Source: RUG754 sp964345365
GTDB taxonomy: Bacteria; Bacillota; Clostridia; Peptostreptococcales; Anaerovoracaceae
DNA: 8,363 bases
NCBI GenBank assembly: GCA_964345365.1
Contig: CAYFQR010000044.1
Location: forward strand, 1-8,363
Direction of reading: 5' to 3'
The first letter of the stretch is position 1. Every line of letters starts with the position of its first letter. The translations under genes and the position numbers were made by a program. Below are positions 5,793-8,363 of the stretch, one piece after another. A model generated the notes under the pieces. The model was not told where the DNA came from and searched no databases. It was given only the letters and a program-made list of their open reading frames with translations.

Positions 5793-7298
5793 CTATTTCA
5801 TTGTACCCGTCTTTTCAAACTTCGAGTGCCATGACAGCGCTTCGTCCAAAATATGAGGTGTCTGACAAGGTGACTGCTTGCATGCCCTCTCGAAATAATC
5901 CATGAGTTTATCTCTATAGACAGGATGAGCGCAGTTTTCGATTATCACTCTCGCCCTTTCCTTCGGAGAAAGTCCCCTGAGGTCCGCGTAACCCTGCTCG
6001 GTGACTATCACGTGTACCTCATGCTCCGTATGGTCTACATGCGGACACATCGGAACTATCGATGAAATATCACCGTCCTTAGCTATAGATGATGTGGTGA
6101 ATATTACAAGTGAAGCCGACCTCGAAAAATCTCCCGAACCGCCGATTCCGTTCATTATTTTCTTGCCGAGTACATGAGTGGAGTTAACGTTACCGTAGAT
6201 GTCAACCTCGAGAGCGGTATTCATCGCTATGAGTCCGAGCCTGTGGGCAACTTCCATCGCATTTGAAACCTCCTGCGGTCTGAAAATAATATGTTCTTTA
6301 TAAAAGTCGATGTCTTCAAAAAACTCAATCAATCCCTCCGGCGAAGGAGCCAATGCCGTACACGAAGCGACGGTTGCCTTGCCGCTCTTCACAAGCTCGA
6401 GCATCGAGTCCTGTGCAACCTCGGTGAAGCATGTAAGCCCCTCAAAGCTCGAATCCCCTAAACCGTAAAGCACCGCATTTGCGACGGAGCCCACACCCGA
6501 CTGAATAGGAAGAAGCGAACTGCCGAGCCTGCCCTCTTCCACTTCTTTTTCAAAAAACTCTATTATATGTCCGCCGATTTTTCGTGAATCCTCGGAAATA
6601 TCCGCAAGCGGTCTCATAAGGTCATCATATTCGCTTATAACTATTGCCGCAATCTTGTCCCAGCCGCATTCAATATAAGGCGTGCCTATCCTGTCCGCAG
6701 GATGATTGAGCGGAATGGCTTTTCTCTCAGGCGGAAGCCCGGACATATATATATCAGACATTCCCTCAAGCTCAAGCGGCTTTTTAACTGCAAGCTCGAC
6801 AATGACCTTATCCGCATATTTGACATAAGCAGGTGAATTACCTACGGAAGTTGTCGGAACAAGATGGCCGTCCTCGGTAATTGCAAGTGCCTCAACGAGT
6901 GCGATGTCGGGTTTTTTAATGAAACCTTGCTGAACAAACTCAGCGGAACGACCGAGATGCATGTCGATATAATCGACGCTTCCGCTGTTGATGGCATCAC
7001 GCATTATGCTGTTCGTCTGATACGGAATCCTCTTCTTGATTATGCCTGCGGCAACAAGCTCCGTATCTACCTCCGGGCCCACCGAGGCTCCGGAATACAG
7101 ATTGATTTTAACTTTTCGCAAACCGTTTTTAACGGATTCCGCAAGTGCGTGAGGAACGGCTTTAGGGTAGCCCGCATTGGTGAAACCGCTGATTCCGACT
7201 ACCATGCCGTCCTCGATAATCATGGCGGCATCCTCTGCCGATTTAATAAGCACCTCGCCTCTTTCGTTTCTTATTCTCTGCTTTAATTCCGCATTCAT
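5793..7298 (-). CDS. Acyl-CoA transferase of the acetyl-CoA hydrolase/transferase family (Cat1/Ach1/ScpC type)
   Basis: At 501 residues this has the length of the long CoA-transferase group, which includes Clostridium kluyveri Cat1 (succinyl-CoA:CoA transferase), Acetobacter AarC, E. coli ScpC and yeast Ach1. These enzymes move CoA between carboxylic acids through a glutamyl-CoA thioester. The probable nucleophile is Glu293 in CFTEVAQD (290-297). Other family signatures are VGISGFTNAGYPKAVP (34-49), GIGGSGDFSRSASLVIF (384-400) and the C-terminal PHVDHTEHEVHVIVTEQG (419-436) followed by LRGLSPKERAR. No signal peptide or membrane segment is visible, so it is cytoplasmic. AAAGGAG (7316-7310) lies 11 bases before the ATG and the upstream gene ends 20 bases away, so the two are probably co-transcribed. 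Likely substrates are acetate with succinyl-, propionyl- or butyryl-CoA; sequence alone does not decide. A role in fermentation is inferred from the family. Confidence 0.92.
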   Translation of the reverse strand: MNAELKQRIRNERGEVLIKSAEDAAMIIEDGMVVGISGFTNAGYPKAVPHALAESVKNGLRKVKINLYSGASVGPEVDTELVAAGIIKKRIPYQTNSIMRDAINSGSVDYIDMHLGRSAEFVQQGFIKKPDIALVEALAITEDGHLVPTTSVGNSPAYVKYADKVIVELAVKKPLELEGMSDIYMSGLPPERKAIPLNHPADRIGTPYIECGWDKIAAIVISEYDDLMRPLADISEDSRKIGGHIIEFFEKEVEEGRLGSSLLPIQSGVGSVANAVLYGLGDSSFEGLTCFTEVAQDSMLELVKSGKATVASCTALAPSPEGLIEFFEDIDFYKEHIIFRPQEVSNAMEVAHRLGLIAMNTALEVDIYGNVNSTHVLGKKIMNGIGGSGDFSRSASLVIFTTSSIAKDGDISSIVPMCPHVDHTEHEVHVIVTEQGYADLRGLSPKERARVIIENCAHPVYRDKLMDYFERACKQSPCQTPHILDEALSWHSKFEKTGTMK

Positions 7299-7318
7299 AA
7301 TAATGATAACTCCTTTGT

Positions 7319-8269
7319 TTAATAAAAAGTTGCGACTTCTTCTTCAAGCGGTTGAGTCAAAATTATCTCTTTGACATGGAGTACTGGCCCTTTTGAACCG
7401 TACATATCATTGTATTCACCCGTTATTTCGGCGGTAACGACCGCCCAGCCTCCCGGCACCAATTCAGGAAAATATTCCGGCTCATACGTAGCGACAAGAC
7501 CGCCGAACTGTATATCTTCGATACAGCATGTCATTATATGTCTGCCGATTACGAACTCATCATCTTTAAGACTGCCTCCGAGCAATGTCCTGCCCTTTAC
7601 TTTAATCGTCTTCCCGTAGTATTTGTCTTCGTTTTCGTTGATGTCGGCATACCACATAGCATAGTCATTGTCTTCGATTCTTATAACAGGTGCATCGATA
7701 TCGAACGGAAGCGGGTCCTCTATATTATCGAGCTCCACTTCACCGTTTTCGTATTCATATATGATGTCACACCTGCGGTTTGCCTGACGGACAATCCTGT
7801 GAAGCGGCATCTTATCGCCGTCCCTTTCGAAATGTTTGAAGATTACCGAACCTGCGGATTTGAGCTTATCGTAGACGAGCTGCCTCATGTTGATATTGTA
7901 CTGCTCATAGCTTCTGCTGTCCGCAAAATGCATTTCCTGATATACAAGCCAATTTTCAGGCATATTGTTATAGAGAGCATCCAGCATCCACATACCGTTA
8001 TACTCGATAACAATCTTTTCCGCAAGTGACTTTTCGGCAAGTTCCTTAAGTCTCCTATATGTGAGTAATTCTTCCCTGTCAAAATATACAATCTCAACAT
8101 TATTGTATGCAAATCTATCGGCTCTATATTCTTCCTCGCCTTCTTCGCAAACAATAAGCAGAGCCTTTTCACCGTCGTTAAAAGACGAATCCTCAAAAGT
8201 TTCCTGTATGAAGGTCGTCTTCCCGGAATCAAGAAAACCCGTGAAAAGATATACCGGTATCTCTTTCAT
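7319..8269 (-). CDS. Degenerate G3E-type P-loop domain fused to a TIGR03943/DUF1980-like domain
   Basis: Residues 1 to about 150 resemble the start of G3E GTPases of the CobW/COG0523 group (metal chaperones). VYLFTGFLDSGKTTF contains Walker A GFLDSGKT (11-18), and KIVIEYNGM (85-93) sits where the family's E-x-x-G strand lies. Two hallmarks are missing: the CxCC metal-binding motif, and the NKxD guanine-specificity motif (the corresponding stretch near 141-153 reads SVIFKHFERDGDK). Residues about 194-316 resemble the C-terminal domain of TIGR03943/YcgQ-type proteins: YYGKTIKVKG, then IGRHIMTCCIED (241-252) with Cys248-Cys249, then GGWAVVTAEITGEY. That family accompanies permeases and G3E GTPases in zinc-related clusters. 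GGGGG lies upstream of the ATG at 8269, 12 bases after the stop of another probable G3E protein. A cytoplasmic metal-homeostasis role is inferred; nucleotide specificity is uncertain. I know similar two-part proteins from other Clostridia, so the architecture is probably not unique. Confidence 0.75.
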   Translation of the reverse strand: MKEIPVYLFTGFLDSGKTTFIQETFEDSSFNDGEKALLIVCEEGEEEYRADRFAYNNVEIVYFDREELLTYRRLKELAEKSLAEKIVIEYNGMWMLDALYNNMPENWLVYQEMHFADSRSYEQYNINMRQLVYDKLKSAGSVIFKHFERDGDKMPLHRIVRQANRRCDIIYEYENGEVELDNIEDPLPFDIDAPVIRIEDNDYAMWYADINENEDKYYGKTIKVKGRTLLGGSLKDDEFVIGRHIMTCCIEDIQFGGLVATYEPEYFPELVPGGWAVVTAEITGEYNDMYGSKGPVLHVKEIILTQPLEEEVATFY

Positions 8270-8281
8270 TCTGTTTCCCCC

Positions 8282-8363
8282 TTATAACCCTAAAAGCTCT
8301 CTGACAGCTTCCTTGTTAATGCCCGCTCCTATTACAACTATCCGTCCGATGACTGCGGAGGAG
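8282..8363 (-). CDS. C-terminal end of a probable G3E (CobW/COG0523-type) GTPase
   Basis: Only the last 26 residues are in the window, ending ...VIGRIVVIGAGINKEAVRELLGL and TAA at 8284-8282. The pattern of a hydrophobic strand (R-I-V-V-I-G), a short loop, then a helix with E-A-V-R-E-L-L resembles the end of COG0523 proteins (F-I-G-x-x-L-x-x-x-x-L-x-x-x-L). The neighbouring G3E-like gene 12 bases downstream strengthens this. With so few residues the call rests mainly on context. Confidence 0.45.
   Translation of the reverse strand, partial: SSAVIGRIVVIGAGINKEAVRELLGL

Overview
This window looks like part of a draft or metagenome-assembled genome of a Bacillota (Clostridia-type) bacterium of moderate GC content. 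The evidence is gene content (PurR repressor, SpoVG, the prs-pth-mfd order, a Cat1-type CoA-transferase), strong GGAGG-type ribosome binding sites and sigma-A-like promoters. A run of 10 Ns at 4700-4709 is an assembly gap. The family or genus cannot be fixed from these bases alone.

Left part, minus strand (4198 down to 1): murC, a stand-alone GlmU acetyltransferase domain, prs, pth and the first 86 codons of mfd form a probable operon. It is read from an extended -10 promoter at about 4244-4252. These genes make peptidoglycan precursors (MurC, GlmU-type enzyme), make PRPP (Prs), recycle peptidyl-tRNA (Pth) and couple repair to transcription (Mfd). Short tandem repeats lie in the gaps before the GlmU-like gene and before pth. 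A hairpin between prs and pth may attenuate transcription.

Middle, plus strand (4330-5790): purR and spoVG run divergently from murC. Each has a recognisable promoter, and a clear intrinsic terminator follows spoVG. PurR senses PRPP, the product of prs in the opposing operon. In Bacillus and Clostridium, purR, spoVG, glmU, prs, pth and mfd are commonly arranged in one direction. Here the cluster has the same members but purR-spoVG point the opposite way. The purR reading frame is only interrupted by the 10 Ns: with them deleted, it joins perfectly into a 274-residue protein.

Right part, minus strand (8363 down to 5793): the tail of a probable G3E (CobW/COG0523-type) GTPase, then a 316-residue protein joining a degenerate G3E-type P-loop domain to a C-terminal domain resembling TIGR03943/DUF1980 (YcgQ-like), then a Cat1/Ach1/ScpC-type acyl-CoA transferase. 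Spacings are 12 and 20 bases, so they are probably co-transcribed. The first two suggest metal homeostasis; why a carboxylate CoA-transferase follows them is unclear.

Most of the window is housekeeping. I do not see a convincing new defence, mobile or CRISPR system. The items most worth a second look are the degenerate G3E-TIGR03943 fusion, the GlmU domain without its uridylyltransferase half, the triplicated pth translation-start region, and the repetitive tail on Pth.
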